A stretch of DNA of 64,000 nt from PGYR01 sp048267165 (GTDB lineage Bacteria; Bacteroidota; Ignavibacteria; Kapaibacteriales; UBA2268), in NCBI GenBank assembly GCA_048267165.1, contig JBLWYD010000003.1, forward strand, positions 77,502 to 141,501, written 5' to 3'. Positions 55,173 through 64,000 of the stretch are shown piece by piece. Position 1 is the first letter of the stretch. Every line of letters starts with the position of its first letter. The notes beneath the pieces are model-generated. The model ran no database searches. It was not told the origin of the DNA and saw nothing but the letters and a program-made list of their open reading frames with translations. The translations under genes and the position numbers were made by a program.

Positions 55173-56612
55173 ATGAATTATAAAATAGTAATACGCGTAT
55201 TAGCATTTTTGTCGATTTTCCTAGGTTTGGGTATGTTATTACCCTTACCGTTTAGTTATTATTATGATTCGGGTGATGCACAGGCATTCCTGATATCGGC
55301 AGCTATTTGTTTCAGCATAGGTATTCTTGCATTCCTTACTAATGACAAGAAAACAGATTTGAAAACGAAAGATGGATTTGCAATCGTAACTTTCGGTTGG
55401 ATTATAATGGCATTGCTCGGCAGCTTACCCTATATGCTATCTGGGGCTATCCCCTCATTTGCCGATGCCTTCTTCGAATCTATGTCCGGATTTACGACTA
55501 CTGGTTCTACTATTTTATCAGAAATTGAGACTCTTCCTAAAGGTATTCTCCTATGGAGAAGTATAACGCATTGGTTTGGTGGGATGGGAATTATCGTATT
55601 GACGATAGCTATATTACCATTCTTAGGAATTGGTGGGATGTCACTATTCAAAGCAGAATCACCCGGACCTATTTCAGATAGATTGAAACCAAGAATCACT
55701 CAAACAGCTAAGTTACTATGGGGCGTTTACTTATTATTCACAGTAGCTGAATTAGTACTGTTAATGACTGGTGGGATGGACTTCTATCACGCCCTTAATC
55801 ATTCATTTGCAACACTTGCAACAGGTGGTTTCTCCACTTATAATGCAAGTATAGCTGGTCAATCAGCATATATACAATACATAATAATCTTCTTTATGTT
55901 TGTAGCTGGTACAAACTTCTCACTACATTATCATTGGCTACGAGGCGATTTCAAAAGTGTAGTCAAGAGCAAAGAATTTCAATTTTACGTAGCCATGGTA
56001 TTTATTTCATCAGTAGTTATATTCACTGATGTATATTCATTATACGAAGGTGCTGTAGAACCTGCGGCGAGAGACGTCTTATTCCAAGTATTAGCAATAG
56101 TAACTACTACTGGATTTGCAACAGCCGATTTTGAGCAATGGTCAACTGGAACTCAGGTACTATTATTAGCACTAATGTTTTCTGGTGGTATGGCTGGCTC
56201 CACTTCTGGTGGGATGAAAGTAATACGAATAATGTTATTACTTAAATTTGCTTACAATCAATTCGTAAAAGTACTCCACCCAAGAGCTATAGTTCCTATT
56301 AAAATAGGAGATTCGAGAATAGACGACAAAGTAATACACGATGTACTCGGCTTTTTTGTTCTCTATATATTTATACTTGGTGCATCCACTTATTTACTAG
56401 TTATATTCGGATTAGACTTCGAGACTGCTATTGGCTCGGCTGTTACGGCTGTCAATAATATAGGCCCCGGATTAAACCTAACTGGCCCGACTGACAATTT
56501 CGGATTCTTGCCTGATATATCTAAATGGCTACTGTCATTTCTGATGCTTGTAGGTAGATTGGAAGTGTTGACGGTTATTATACTTTTAGCTCCATCTTAT
56601 TGGAAGAAGTAG
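55173..56612 (+). CDS. trkH: Trk potassium uptake membrane subunit TrkH
   Basis: 479 residues from ATG 55173 (MNYKIVIRVLAFLSIFLG); an upstream in-frame ATG at 55143 lies inside trkA and is rejected. About ten membrane segments form four pore repeats with filter-like motifs such as SGFTTTGSTIL, HSFATLATGGFST, VTTTGFATADF and NNIGPGLN. It forms the K+ channel part of the TrkAH system. The final gene of this pair. Confidence 0.95.
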   Translation: MNYKIVIRVLAFLSIFLGLGMLLPLPFSYYYDSGDAQAFLISAAICFSIGILAFLTNDKKTDLKTKDGFAIVTFGWIIMALLGSLPYMLSGAIPSFADAFFESMSGFTTTGSTILSEIETLPKGILLWRSITHWFGGMGIIVLTIAILPFLGIGGMSLFKAESPGPISDRLKPRITQTAKLLWGVYLLFTVAELVLLMTGGMDFYHALNHSFATLATGGFSTYNASIAGQSAYIQYIIIFFMFVAGTNFSLHYHWLRGDFKSVVKSKEFQFYVAMVFISSVVIFTDVYSLYEGAVEPAARDVLFQVLAIVTTTGFATADFEQWSTGTQVLLLALMFSGGMAGSTSGGMKVIRIMLLLKFAYNQFVKVLHPRAIVPIKIGDSRIDDKVIHDVLGFFVLYIFILGASTYLLVIFGLDFETAIGSAVTAVNNIGPGLNLTGPTDNFGFLPDISKWLLSFLMLVGRLEVLTVIILLAPSYWKK

Positions 56613-56618
56613 TTTAAC

Positions 56619-56831
56619 CTAAGCTTTTTCTGATTCAACTATTTGTCTATCCTTGACTATTTTACGGTGCATAGGATATAGAGCAATAGTAATACCCAAT
56701 ATTAGAAATAAACTTTCTAAACTGATAAACTCAAACAAGTGCATTGGTAATAGTATTATAACTAATGTCAATGCACTATTAAAAAGATGCTTACTAAAAG
56801 TATAGGGTTTACTATTTTTTAAATCTATCAT
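56619..56831 (-). CDS. Small two-helix membrane protein next to fic
   Basis: 70 residues with two hydrophobic segments (about 14-50) and a basic, charged C-terminus (MHRKIVKDRQ). No family recognised. The start overlaps the fic stop by one base, so it is probably translated with it. Convergent with trkH, 6 bases apart. Confidence 0.6.
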   Translation of the reverse strand: MIDLKNSKPYTFSKHLFNSALTLVIILLPMHLFEFISLESLFLILGITIALYPMHRKIVKDRQIVESEKA

Positions 56832-57922
56832 TATTTCACTTTGTAGTCGAATTTGGTGATTAATTCCATTAGCTTTACGTTTATGTAGTAATACTCTTTA
56901 CCAACTGTGACTTTCTCTAGTATATTTGTTTTGTCTTCGTGCAATAGGTTTAAATACTTAGAAGCTGTTTGACGACTTATTCCTAGTTCATCTTGTAAAA
57001 ATTCGATTTTAGTATAAGGGTGACGGAATAGATTATTGAGTAAATCTTGAGAATAGAATTTATAATTTCCTCGAATATGAACTTTTTGTTCTTGCATAAG
57101 TTTTTTTATACCCTTAATCAGCCCAATACTTTGTCTAGCTATTGACTCTATCCCTTCTATCATATATAGTATCCACTCTTCCCACTTATTCTCGGTTCTA
57201 GTTTTTTGTAATAATTCATAGTACTTATCTTTATTTTGAATGATAAATCTACTATGGTATAGAATAGGTGAGTCTAATAGCCCTTTCGATACTAAATATA
57301 AGATATTAAGAATCCTTCCCGTTCTGCCATTACCATCATAAAAAGGGTGAATACTCTCGAATTGATGATGTATGATCGCCATTTTCACAAGGGGGTCTAG
57401 ATGGTCAAGGTCATCTATATTTATATACTCAGCGAGGTTTGACATCAATGCCTTTACTTCATTACCGTCTTGTGGTGGAGTATAAACAACTTCCTTTGTC
57501 TTCTCGTTTACTAGCTCTGTCCCGGGTACTGTCCTGAAACCTGCATCATTTTGCTCTAGTACTTTATGTATTTCTAATATAATAGGTACAGTGATTAAAC
57601 CATTGGATTTTATTAGTTCGTAGCCTTTTAGAAGAGCTGTCGAGTAGTTCTGGACTTCTTTAGCGGCAACATTCTTGAAATTACTTAGGTTGAGTTCTGC
57701 TCTGAACAAATCATCGTTAGTCGTGATAATATTCTCTATTGCTGAACTATCTTTTGCTTCTTGCAATGCAAGAGTATTCAGAAGTATAGAGATATTGGGT
57801 AATGTAGTTGCTACACCTTTTAGCTCGGCCAGTGCAGAGTGTGCACTAGGTAAAGCTTTCAGTATTCGTGTAGTTTCAACATCGCTACTAAGAGGTAGTT
57901 TATATAGTTGTGTATTTTTCAT
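56831..57922 (-). CDS. Fic-domain protein AMP-transferase with winged helix
   Basis: 363 residues. Fic proteins usually transfer AMP from ATP to a protein. Fic_N region (about 20-95) with an inhibitory motif SSAIEN (59-64, S/TxxxE[G/N] type) that blocks the active site until released; Fic core with HPFYDGNGRTGR (His192-Arg203), all catalytic residues present; C-terminal winged helix (about 285-363, with FLQDELGISRQTASKYLNLL) likely to bind DNA. An array of long palindromes lies directly upstream, so autoregulation is likely. Targets unknown. Confidence 0.9.
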   Translation of the reverse strand: MKNTQLYKLPLSSDVETTRILKALPSAHSALAELKGVATTLPNISILLNTLALQEAKDSSAIENIITTNDDLFRAELNLSNFKNVAAKEVQNYSTALLKGYELIKSNGLITVPIILEIHKVLEQNDAGFRTVPGTELVNEKTKEVVYTPPQDGNEVKALMSNLAEYINIDDLDHLDPLVKMAIIHHQFESIHPFYDGNGRTGRILNILYLVSKGLLDSPILYHSRFIIQNKDKYYELLQKTRTENKWEEWILYMIEGIESIARQSIGLIKGIKKLMQEQKVHIRGNYKFYSQDLLNNLFRHPYTKIEFLQDELGISRQTASKYLNLLHEDKTNILEKVTVGKEYYYINVKLMELITKFDYKVK

Positions 57923-57946
57923 ATTATGAAAAAGGAAATAGTTTAT

Positions 57947-58056
57947 TTTAACATGACAATCGCCTCATGTTAAAGATATGGCTTTTTTTTAACATGACAA
58001 TCACCTCATGTTAAAATAATCCACTTTTCTTAACATGAAGATTCATTCATTTAATC
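57947..58056. repeat. Three palindromes with a 41-bp period upstream of fic
   Basis: Units of TTTAACATGA-N8-TCATGTTAAA: unit 1 at 57947-57974, unit 2 at 57988-58015 (both perfect 10-bp arms), and a degenerate unit 3 at 58029-58056. The starts are 41 bases apart. The array ends 24 bases from the fic start and 75 bases before the divergent TPR gene. Confidence 0.85.
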
Positions 58057-58131
58057 CTATTTAATTCTAAATAATTTATTATCTTTGTCTATCTAATATC
58101 CTTATTTATTTATTCAACAGTAAATTTTTTT

Positions 58132-59529
58132 ATGCAAGAGTCTATCCTTCTTTTTTTTTTGTTCCTATCTCCGCTTTCAAGCGCTAGTAGCTCGGATTCC
58201 CTATTTACAATATGGGAAAACAAAAATATGCCCGATTCAAGTCGTGTAGTTGCCTTAGCAAAATTCATATCATACAACGTATTAAGTACAAACCCCGATT
58301 CAGCTAGATCGCTGAATGACGAGCTTTATTTATTTGCCGAGATGAAGAAGAACGATGTCGGTCTTAGTGAGGCATATAACAACTTTGCTATATTGAGTTC
58401 TTACTCTGGGGATTACAAGAAGGCATTGGACTTCCTTAGCAAAGGGTTGAAAATAAATGAAAAATTGAAGAACAAAAGGCGAATTACTAATTCGTTAACT
58501 AACATCGCATATATGCACAGTTATCTTGGTGAATATGAGAAATCATTGCAATACAATAAACGTTGTTTAAAGATACAAAAAGAAATAAATGACAAACAAG
58601 GTATAATAGCATCATATAATAATATAGGTATAACCTATGACTATATGGGTAATAACAAAAAGGCGATAGAGTACTATGAGTTATCTATTAAATTGTCAGA
58701 AGAAATAGATTATAAGGAAGGAATAGGGAGTGGATACCTTAATATAGCTTTGATTCAATATGATTTGGGTGAAATGGAAAAAGCATTGGTCAATATCACC
58801 AAATCATTAGAAATAGCTAAGAAAAGTAAGAGTAAATTCCAACTTGCAAATGCTTATTCTAATGTAGGATATGTAAAAGCAGGGATGAAAAATTATGACG
58901 AAGCATTAGAAAATTATAATAAATCTTTGAAATTATATATTGAATTAAATGACATAAAAGGTATTTCAAATACAATGTTTGTGTTGGGGGAGCTAACCAA
59001 AGATCAGGGCGACTATGAGCAAGCTTTGTGGTATTTCAAAGAGAGTTTAAAATCTTACGAAAAAACAGAGCAGCGTTTAGATATATCAGCTTGCTATATG
59101 AATATAGGTAAAATCTATTTAGGATTGAATAACTTAAATAAAGCAATAGAACATTGTGAAAAAGGGTATAAAATTTCAAATGAAATAGGTGCGATTGAGA
59201 TAGAGAAAGACGCTTGCGATTGTCTGTACGATGCTTACAAGGCAAAAAATAATGACAAAAAAGCGTTGGAGTATATGGAAATATCCGAAGCACTAGAGGA
59301 CAGTATAAGCAACAAAGAAACCTCAGAAAAGCTAGCACAATTAGAAAACGAAAGGAAAGTGCTAGCTGATAGTTTATCAAAAGAAAATAAAAGAATAGAA
59401 AAGAAACTAGAAGAGAGTAGTAATATTCAAAATTTGCTATTCCTAGGAAGTGGGTTACTCATAATACTAATAGTTGGTGGCTACTTTTTAAAAAAGAGAA
59501 ATTCTAATAAATCAATAGCTAATAATTAG
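58132..59529 (+). CDS. Membrane-anchored TPR protein lacking the cyclase domain
   Basis: 465 residues. A signal peptide (about 1-20) is followed by a short DSLFTIWENKNMPDSSR motif shared with the next two genes, a long run of TPR repeats (about 50-370, for example YLGEYEKSLQYNKRCLKIQ), a coiled coil, and a membrane segment (LLFLGSGLLIILIVGGYFL, about 433-451). It stops 14 residues later (KKRNSNKSIANN), exactly where its two neighbours continue into an adenylate cyclase. It may be a sensor subunit without output or one that pairs with the others. Confidence 0.85.
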   Translation: MQESILLFFLFLSPLSSASSSDSLFTIWENKNMPDSSRVVALAKFISYNVLSTNPDSARSLNDELYLFAEMKKNDVGLSEAYNNFAILSSYSGDYKKALDFLSKGLKINEKLKNKRRITNSLTNIAYMHSYLGEYEKSLQYNKRCLKIQKEINDKQGIIASYNNIGITYDYMGNNKKAIEYYELSIKLSEEIDYKEGIGSGYLNIALIQYDLGEMEKALVNITKSLEIAKKSKSKFQLANAYSNVGYVKAGMKNYDEALENYNKSLKLYIELNDIKGISNTMFVLGELTKDQGDYEQALWYFKESLKSYEKTEQRLDISACYMNIGKIYLGLNNLNKAIEHCEKGYKISNEIGAIEIEKDACDCLYDAYKAKNNDKKALEYMEISEALEDSISNKETSEKLAQLENERKVLADSLSKENKRIEKKLEESSNIQNLLFLGSGLLIILIVGGYFLKKRNSNKSIANN

Positions 59530-59591
59530 TAAATAGTTACCAAGTTTCAAATTAATTAGTATATTGATAATCAAGTTACTTACAATTTACT

Positions 59592-61781
59592 ATGAAAATA
59601 TTTTTACTTGTTATTTGTTTTCTTTTTACGATCAGCCCAAACCTTACTTCGGCTGAGGATTCCCTGTTGGTTAAATGGCAAGACAAATCACTTAGTGACT
59701 CTATTAGACTAGTAAACTACAACGCTTATATCTGGGAAAATCACATTGACAAAGGTTCGGATTCAATCGAATTTCACCTAAACAAGCTCACAAATTTCAG
59801 TAAATCAAAAAAATCAGAATTAGGCCTTTCGCTAAACATTATATTAAAGGGAGTCCTTTTACTTAAATCTGGTGAATATGAACAAGCTCTTGATAAGTTT
59901 CAGGAAAGTCTAAACAAGGGTAAGAAAAATGGTTCAAGACTAATAGAAGCTAGATCTCAGTTTCTGATTGCTACTACTTATTACTATCAGGGTATTTATG
60001 AACAAGCACTTTTCCGATTCAAAGAAGTCATAACAATATACAAAGAGCTAGATTATAAAAAAGATTTGGCAGCCACTTATGTTAATATAGGGTCCGTATA
60101 TAAAGAACTTGCCGATTATAAAGAAGCACTTGAAAATTTCCATGGAGCTCTACATATATATATTAAACTAGATAAAAAGGAAGAGATTTCTAAAGTATAT
60201 AATAATCTCGGACTTATTTATAAAGAGAAGGGTGAATATGTAAATGCCTTGAATTATTTTGATAGAAGCATAAATATAAAAACTGAACTAGGTGATAGAG
60301 CAGGAAAAGCATCTACTTTTCATAATATCGGTTTGATATATATGGAATTTGATGAACACGATAAAGCATTAGAGTATATCAACAAAAGCATAGAAATAGA
60401 AAAAGAAAATAATAACATTCGTGGGTTAGCTAATTCTTATGTCGAGTTAGGAGATATACTATTATCGAAGAAAAAATATGATGAAGCTTTAGAATACTTA
60501 GATAAATCTTTGGGGATAAACGAAGAGATTGGGAATATAAGTGGAATAGCATATTCATTATTGTCAATAGGAAAACTCTACTTTAGTAGAAATGATAATC
60601 AAAAAGCAAAAGAATACTTTAGCAAATGTTTGATAATCTATGAAGAAACAGGAGAGAAAAGTGGTATTGCCGACGCCTTAAGTTACTTAGGACTTACTAG
60701 TATAAAGCTAGGAAATACTCAAGCAGCACTTACAAATTGCAAACGCTCCGAAATAATTGCGATGGAGTCTCAGGATGTTTATACTAAACAATTAGCATGT
60801 GATTGCTTGTATCAAGCGTATAAAGGACTATCGCAACCAGCGAAAGCACTTCAATATTATGAAAAGTTTATAGGTTTTTCAACTAAGATGAAAACTCTAG
60901 AAGCTTCAAAAGATATACAAAGAATGATGTTCCAAAAAGCAAAACTAGCAGATAGTTTGAAGCAAGAAGAAAAAAGACTAACTACCAAACTAGTCTATGA
61001 GAATAGAATTTCAGAAGAAAATCAACAAAGAAATATAGCTCTTGGGATTGGGTTGATATTGATAATGGTTGCAGGTGGTCTGTTCAGTAGAAATAGGTAT
61101 ATAAGTAAAACTAAGAATGAAATTACGAATGAAAGAGACCGCTCAGAGAAGTTACTACTTAATATTCTGCCCGCCGAAATAGCCAAAGAGCTAAAAGAAA
61201 AAGGAAAATCCGAGGCAAGAGACTTTGAAAAAGTATCTATTCTGTTCACTGATTTCAAAGAATTCACACAAGCATCAGAAAAGCTTACAGCCCATCAGCT
61301 AATAGATGAAATTAATTATTGCTTTGAGCAATTCGATTTGATATGCGATAAATACAATATCGAAAAAATCAAGACTATAGGTGATTCGTATATGGTAGCC
61401 GGTGGACTACCAAAACCAAGTGATAATTCGACTAAAAACACTGTTTCAGCAGGGATTGAAATGGCTGCATTTATAATAAATAGAAAAACAGAAAGAGAAA
61501 ATGCAGGTAATATTCCATTCGAAATGCGAATTGGGATTCATACTGGCCCAGTAGTAGCAGGTATTGTAGGCGTTAAGAAATTCCAGTACGATATATGGGG
61601 CGATACAGTCAACACTGCTTCACGAATGGAAACTGCCGGCGTAGTAGGCAAAGTTAATATAAGCCAAAGCACTTATGAATTACTAAAGCACGACCCAAAC
61701 TTCGTCTTCGAATATAGAGGCAAAGTACAAGCCAAAGGAAAAGGCGAAGTTGATATGTATTTTGTGGAAAGAGCAGTCTAA
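59592..61781 (+). CDS. TPR sensor adenylate cyclase, class III
   Basis: 729 residues. Signal peptide (about 1-21), periplasmic TPR array (about 50-455), membrane segment (about 480-500, GIGLILIMVAGGLFS), signalling helix (RSEKLLLNILPAEIAKELKEKG) and a class III cyclase domain (about 545-725). Metal-binding Asp in ILFTDFKEF and IGDSYM, purine-specifying Lys in IEKIKTIGD with Asp in YDIWGDTVN (the adenine-type pair), and NTASRME are all present, so cAMP synthesis is expected. It is linked by 2 bases to a paralogue. Confidence 0.92.
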   Translation: MKIFLLVICFLFTISPNLTSAEDSLLVKWQDKSLSDSIRLVNYNAYIWENHIDKGSDSIEFHLNKLTNFSKSKKSELGLSLNIILKGVLLLKSGEYEQALDKFQESLNKGKKNGSRLIEARSQFLIATTYYYQGIYEQALFRFKEVITIYKELDYKKDLAATYVNIGSVYKELADYKEALENFHGALHIYIKLDKKEEISKVYNNLGLIYKEKGEYVNALNYFDRSINIKTELGDRAGKASTFHNIGLIYMEFDEHDKALEYINKSIEIEKENNNIRGLANSYVELGDILLSKKKYDEALEYLDKSLGINEEIGNISGIAYSLLSIGKLYFSRNDNQKAKEYFSKCLIIYEETGEKSGIADALSYLGLTSIKLGNTQAALTNCKRSEIIAMESQDVYTKQLACDCLYQAYKGLSQPAKALQYYEKFIGFSTKMKTLEASKDIQRMMFQKAKLADSLKQEEKRLTTKLVYENRISEENQQRNIALGIGLILIMVAGGLFSRNRYISKTKNEITNERDRSEKLLLNILPAEIAKELKEKGKSEARDFEKVSILFTDFKEFTQASEKLTAHQLIDEINYCFEQFDLICDKYNIEKIKTIGDSYMVAGGLPKPSDNSTKNTVSAGIEMAAFIINRKTERENAGNIPFEMRIGIHTGPVVAGIVGVKKFQYDIWGDTVNTASRMETAGVVGKVNISQSTYELLKHDPNFVFEYRGKVQAKGKGEVDMYFVERAV

Positions 61782-61783
61782 TT

Positions 61784-63616
61784 ATGAAAAAATTGATAAT
61801 ACTTACATTAATTATTTTCTCTTTTATTAGTGCAAAATCCATCAACCTTGATTCACTTCGTACTAATTGGGAAAACAAAGCTCTCCCCGACTCAACTCGA
61901 ATAGCTTCCTTCGGCAAGTATATAGCAAATGGCTACCTTTATTCTAATCCAGATTCTGCCCTCATACTAACGAACATAATGCTCGACTTTGCAAAAGAAA
62001 AGAAGAATGACAGAGGTATTTCTGCTGCTATTAATCTGCTTGGCAATATACACTTTGGAAGAGGGAATTATGTCAAAGCTTTAGATTTCTTTTATCGCAA
62101 TTTAACAATGCGTGAGAATGTAGCTAATAGTTCCGAGTTATCCTCTATCTATAATAATATTGGTAATGTTTATGCTGTTCAAAAAGATAATGAACAAGCA
62201 ATTACTTATTACAAAAAAAGCTTAGAGCATTTCAAAAAAGATGGTAATAAGTCTGGCACAGCCGGGTTGCTCAATAATATTGGTGCACTGTATAATTCAG
62301 TTAATGAATATGAGAAAGCGAAAGAATACTTCCTTCGGAGTCTTGAAATTTCGAAGTCCATAGACAATAAAGCTGGTATGGCTAGGACTTATAATAGCCT
62401 CGGTTTGTATTACAAAAATAACAATAACCCTGAAAAAGCAAAGAGATATTTTAATGAAAGCGTAATTTTAAATAAAAGTATAAATAACACTGACGGTTAT
62501 GCTAACTCTATAATCAACCTTGGTACTGTTTATAATATGACTAAAGAATTTAGGAAAGCTATTGAATTCTGTAATGAAGGGTTTGAGATAAGCTTAGAAC
62601 TCAAATCTCCAGATAATGAATGGAACGCTTGTAATTGTTTGTACGAAGCCAATAAAGGATTAGGTAATAATAAAACTGCATTAGAATATCACGAACGAAT
62701 GTTTAAGATTGATGAAAGTATCCAGACAAAAGAAGTTCAGAAAAACCTGCAACAAATGGAATTCCAAAAACAAATAGTTGCTGATAGCCTGAGACAAAAT
62801 CAAAAAGAATTAGAACTAAAATTAGCATTCGAAAAGCAACTAAACAGCGAAAATCAGAAACGAAATATTGCAATTGGCTCTGGTCTGCTTTTACTAGTGA
62901 TTGCTATTAGTTTGTATTTCAGAAATAAATCTATCAAAAAATCAAGAAATGAAATATCGATAGAAAAGGAACGCTCGGAAACATTACTTCTGAATATTTT
63001 GCCTGAAAAGATAGCCGAAGAACTGAAAGAAAATGGTAAATCAGAAGCCAAAAGCTATGATCTAATCTCCGTCCTATTCACTGATTTCAAGGAATTCACA
63101 CAGATGTCAGAAGAGCTATCAGCCACCGAATTAGTATCGGAAATTAATACTTGCTTCGAGGCATTCGACAATATTTGTACAAAATACGGAATTGAGAAAA
63201 TTAAGACTATTGGCGATTCGTATATGGCGGCTGGTGGGTTACCAGTACCATTCGAAGGATCGGTGAAAAACTCTATACTAGCTGCGTTGGAAATGTCTGA
63301 ATTCATAAAAGAAAGAAAATTGCAGAAAGAAAGAGAAGGTAAAATTCCATTCGAAATGCGATTAGGGTTGCACACCGGCCCTGTAGTAGCAGGGATAGTT
63401 GGGATAAAGAAATTCGCGTACGATATATGGGGTGACACAGTGAACACCGCTTCCAGAATGGAAAGCTCGGGTGCACCGGGGCAAATAAATATTAGCCAAG
63501 TTACCTACGAAATAGTCAAAGATGACCCCGATTTCAGATTCACTCCGCGTGGGAAAATAGTAGCGAAAGGCAAGGGCGAGATGGAAATGTATTTCGTAGA
63601 GCTGGTGAATAAATAA
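61784..63616 (+). CDS. TPR sensor adenylate cyclase, class III (paralogue)
   Basis: 610 residues. The layout is the same as in the preceding gene with a shorter TPR array: signal peptide (about 1-18), TPRs (about 50-330), membrane segment (about 365-385), signalling helix (RSETLLLNILPEKIAEELKENG) and cyclase domain (about 425-608). Catalytic residues are intact: VLFTDFKEF, IEKIKTIGDSYM, YDIWGDTVNTASRME. It starts 2 bases after the previous stop and is probably co-transcribed. The different TPR number suggests a different ligand or partner. Confidence 0.92.
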   Translation: MKKLIILTLIIFSFISAKSINLDSLRTNWENKALPDSTRIASFGKYIANGYLYSNPDSALILTNIMLDFAKEKKNDRGISAAINLLGNIHFGRGNYVKALDFFYRNLTMRENVANSSELSSIYNNIGNVYAVQKDNEQAITYYKKSLEHFKKDGNKSGTAGLLNNIGALYNSVNEYEKAKEYFLRSLEISKSIDNKAGMARTYNSLGLYYKNNNNPEKAKRYFNESVILNKSINNTDGYANSIINLGTVYNMTKEFRKAIEFCNEGFEISLELKSPDNEWNACNCLYEANKGLGNNKTALEYHERMFKIDESIQTKEVQKNLQQMEFQKQIVADSLRQNQKELELKLAFEKQLNSENQKRNIAIGSGLLLLVIAISLYFRNKSIKKSRNEISIEKERSETLLLNILPEKIAEELKENGKSEAKSYDLISVLFTDFKEFTQMSEELSATELVSEINTCFEAFDNICTKYGIEKIKTIGDSYMAAGGLPVPFEGSVKNSILAALEMSEFIKERKLQKEREGKIPFEMRLGLHTGPVVAGIVGIKKFAYDIWGDTVNTASRMESSGAPGQINISQVTYEIVKDDPDFRFTPRGKIVAKGKGEMEMYFVELVNK

Positions 63617-63891
63617 GCAGTTAGAAGTGATTGCTTAGAACAGATGGAAATGTCCTCCGCTGGCGGAGGTGGCTAACGCCGAAGGTGTTAGGCGGAGGTG
63701 GACAAACGAAGATGAACTTTCTAATTTATCCTCCTCAGTCTCTCGCAAGCTCGAGCCAGCTCCTCCAGAGGAGCACAGTTCGTTGATAATTCTAGATTAA
63801 TCTATGAATCCTGATGGTTGCTTAGTGAAGTCGAAGCACAGACAGATATAATACAGTATAATAAACGATTCGAATCAAATGGAGTAAAATA
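63617..63891. repeat. Gene-free stretch with dispersed hairpins
   Basis: About 275 bases without a gene. Hairpins: CCTCCGC/GCGGAGG (63654-63669), CTAACGCC/GGTGTTAG (63673-63691, one G-U pair), and GCTCCTC/GAGGAGC (63759-63774). Bases 63725-63744 match, inverted and with one difference, the gene-free stretch near 3261-3280. These look like members of a dispersed repeat family. Confidence 0.7.
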
Positions 63892-64000
63892 ATGAAAAAA
63901 ATAGTAATCGTGTTTGTGATTTTAATAATTAGTTTAGAATTATTCTATAATCAAAGTCTAAATAGTAAACCATGTTTTAATATTCATGAAATAATAGAGT
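63892..64000 (+). CDS. Start of a secreted or membrane protein, cut by the window edge
   Basis: Open frame of 36 complete codons from the ATG with no stop before the edge. GGAG lies seven bases upstream. The product begins MKKIVIVFVILIISLEL, a signal peptide or membrane anchor. Nothing more can be said about its role. Confidence 0.6.
   Translation, partial: MKKIVIVFVILIISLELFYNQSLNSKPCFNIHEIIE

Noticed and set aside
57947..58056. Palindromic direct repeats considered as a CRISPR array
   Set aside because: The gaps between the 28-bp units are only 13 bases, the third unit is degenerate and no cas gene is near.

Overview
The window is an AT-rich bacterial chromosome segment that looks like the FCB superphylum (Bacteroidota/Ignavibacteria/Kapabacteria-like). 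Three things point there: at least seven secreted proteins end in type IX secretion (T9SS) style C-terminal sorting domains; there are DUF3078-type and other outer-membrane barrels with a TonB-dependent receptor; and a GldM-like inner-membrane-anchored periplasmic protein is present. Flagellar genes (fliL, fliM, fliN, fliO and, far away, flhA) occur beside the T9SS cargo. That is uncommon in classical Bacteroidota and favours an Ignavibacteria/Kapabacteria-type lineage. The assignment is an inference from gene content, not a phylogeny.

Layout. 1-3.1 kb: the 3' part of a giant T9SS-exported surface protein cut by the window edge. 3.5-7 kb: grpE, dnaJ, a helix-hairpin-helix protein and gcvT, closed by a terminator. 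7-11 kb: a propeller protein, then fliL-fliM-fliN-fliO. 10.9-11.6 kb: a gene-free stretch filled with decayed dispersed repeats. 11.6-13.8 kb: two tandem sorting-domain proteins with nearly identical 3' ends. 13.8-19 kb: an acyltransferase-like membrane protein, a DUF3078 protein, lysS, and the infC-rpmI-rplT translation operon. 19-19.7 kb: a PIN-domain toxin/antitoxin pair. 19.8-30.9 kb: envelope and secreted proteins (trypsin-like protease, serine hydrolase, two VWA proteins, a small barrel, a CNNM/CBS protein, a LEA14-like lipoprotein, a CheY-like receiver). 31-34.6 kb: a regulatory island (HTH protein, catalytically dead S24-like protein, two small barrels, a Mor-like activator, MarR plus a membrane protein). 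34.6-42 kb: a TonB receptor, an AAA ATPase cassette bracketed by palindrome arrays, and the 1326-residue paralogue of the first gene. 42-48 kb: a J-domain protein, flhA, an M28 peptidase, pyrE and a VWA-OmpA protein. 48-53.6 kb: a GldM-like protein with two large probable outer-membrane proteins. 53.8-58 kb: trkA-trkH potassium uptake and a Fic AMP-transferase with its own palindrome array. 58-63.6 kb: three tandem TPR sensor proteins, two of them adenylate cyclases. The window ends inside a small signal-peptide gene.

How it fits together. Much of the segment concerns the cell surface: T9SS cargo, probable T9SS or gliding machinery, OmpA-like and VWA proteins, and transmembrane cyclases that could couple a periplasmic TPR sensor to cAMP. 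The least explained parts are regulatory DNA. A palindrome is shared between an HTH/S24-like gene pair and a Mor-like activator. A palindrome array is duplicated as near-direct repeats 1200 bp apart around an AAA ATPase. A 41-bp-period palindrome array lies upstream of the Fic gene. No rRNA, tRNA, CRISPR array or intact insertion sequence was recognised.
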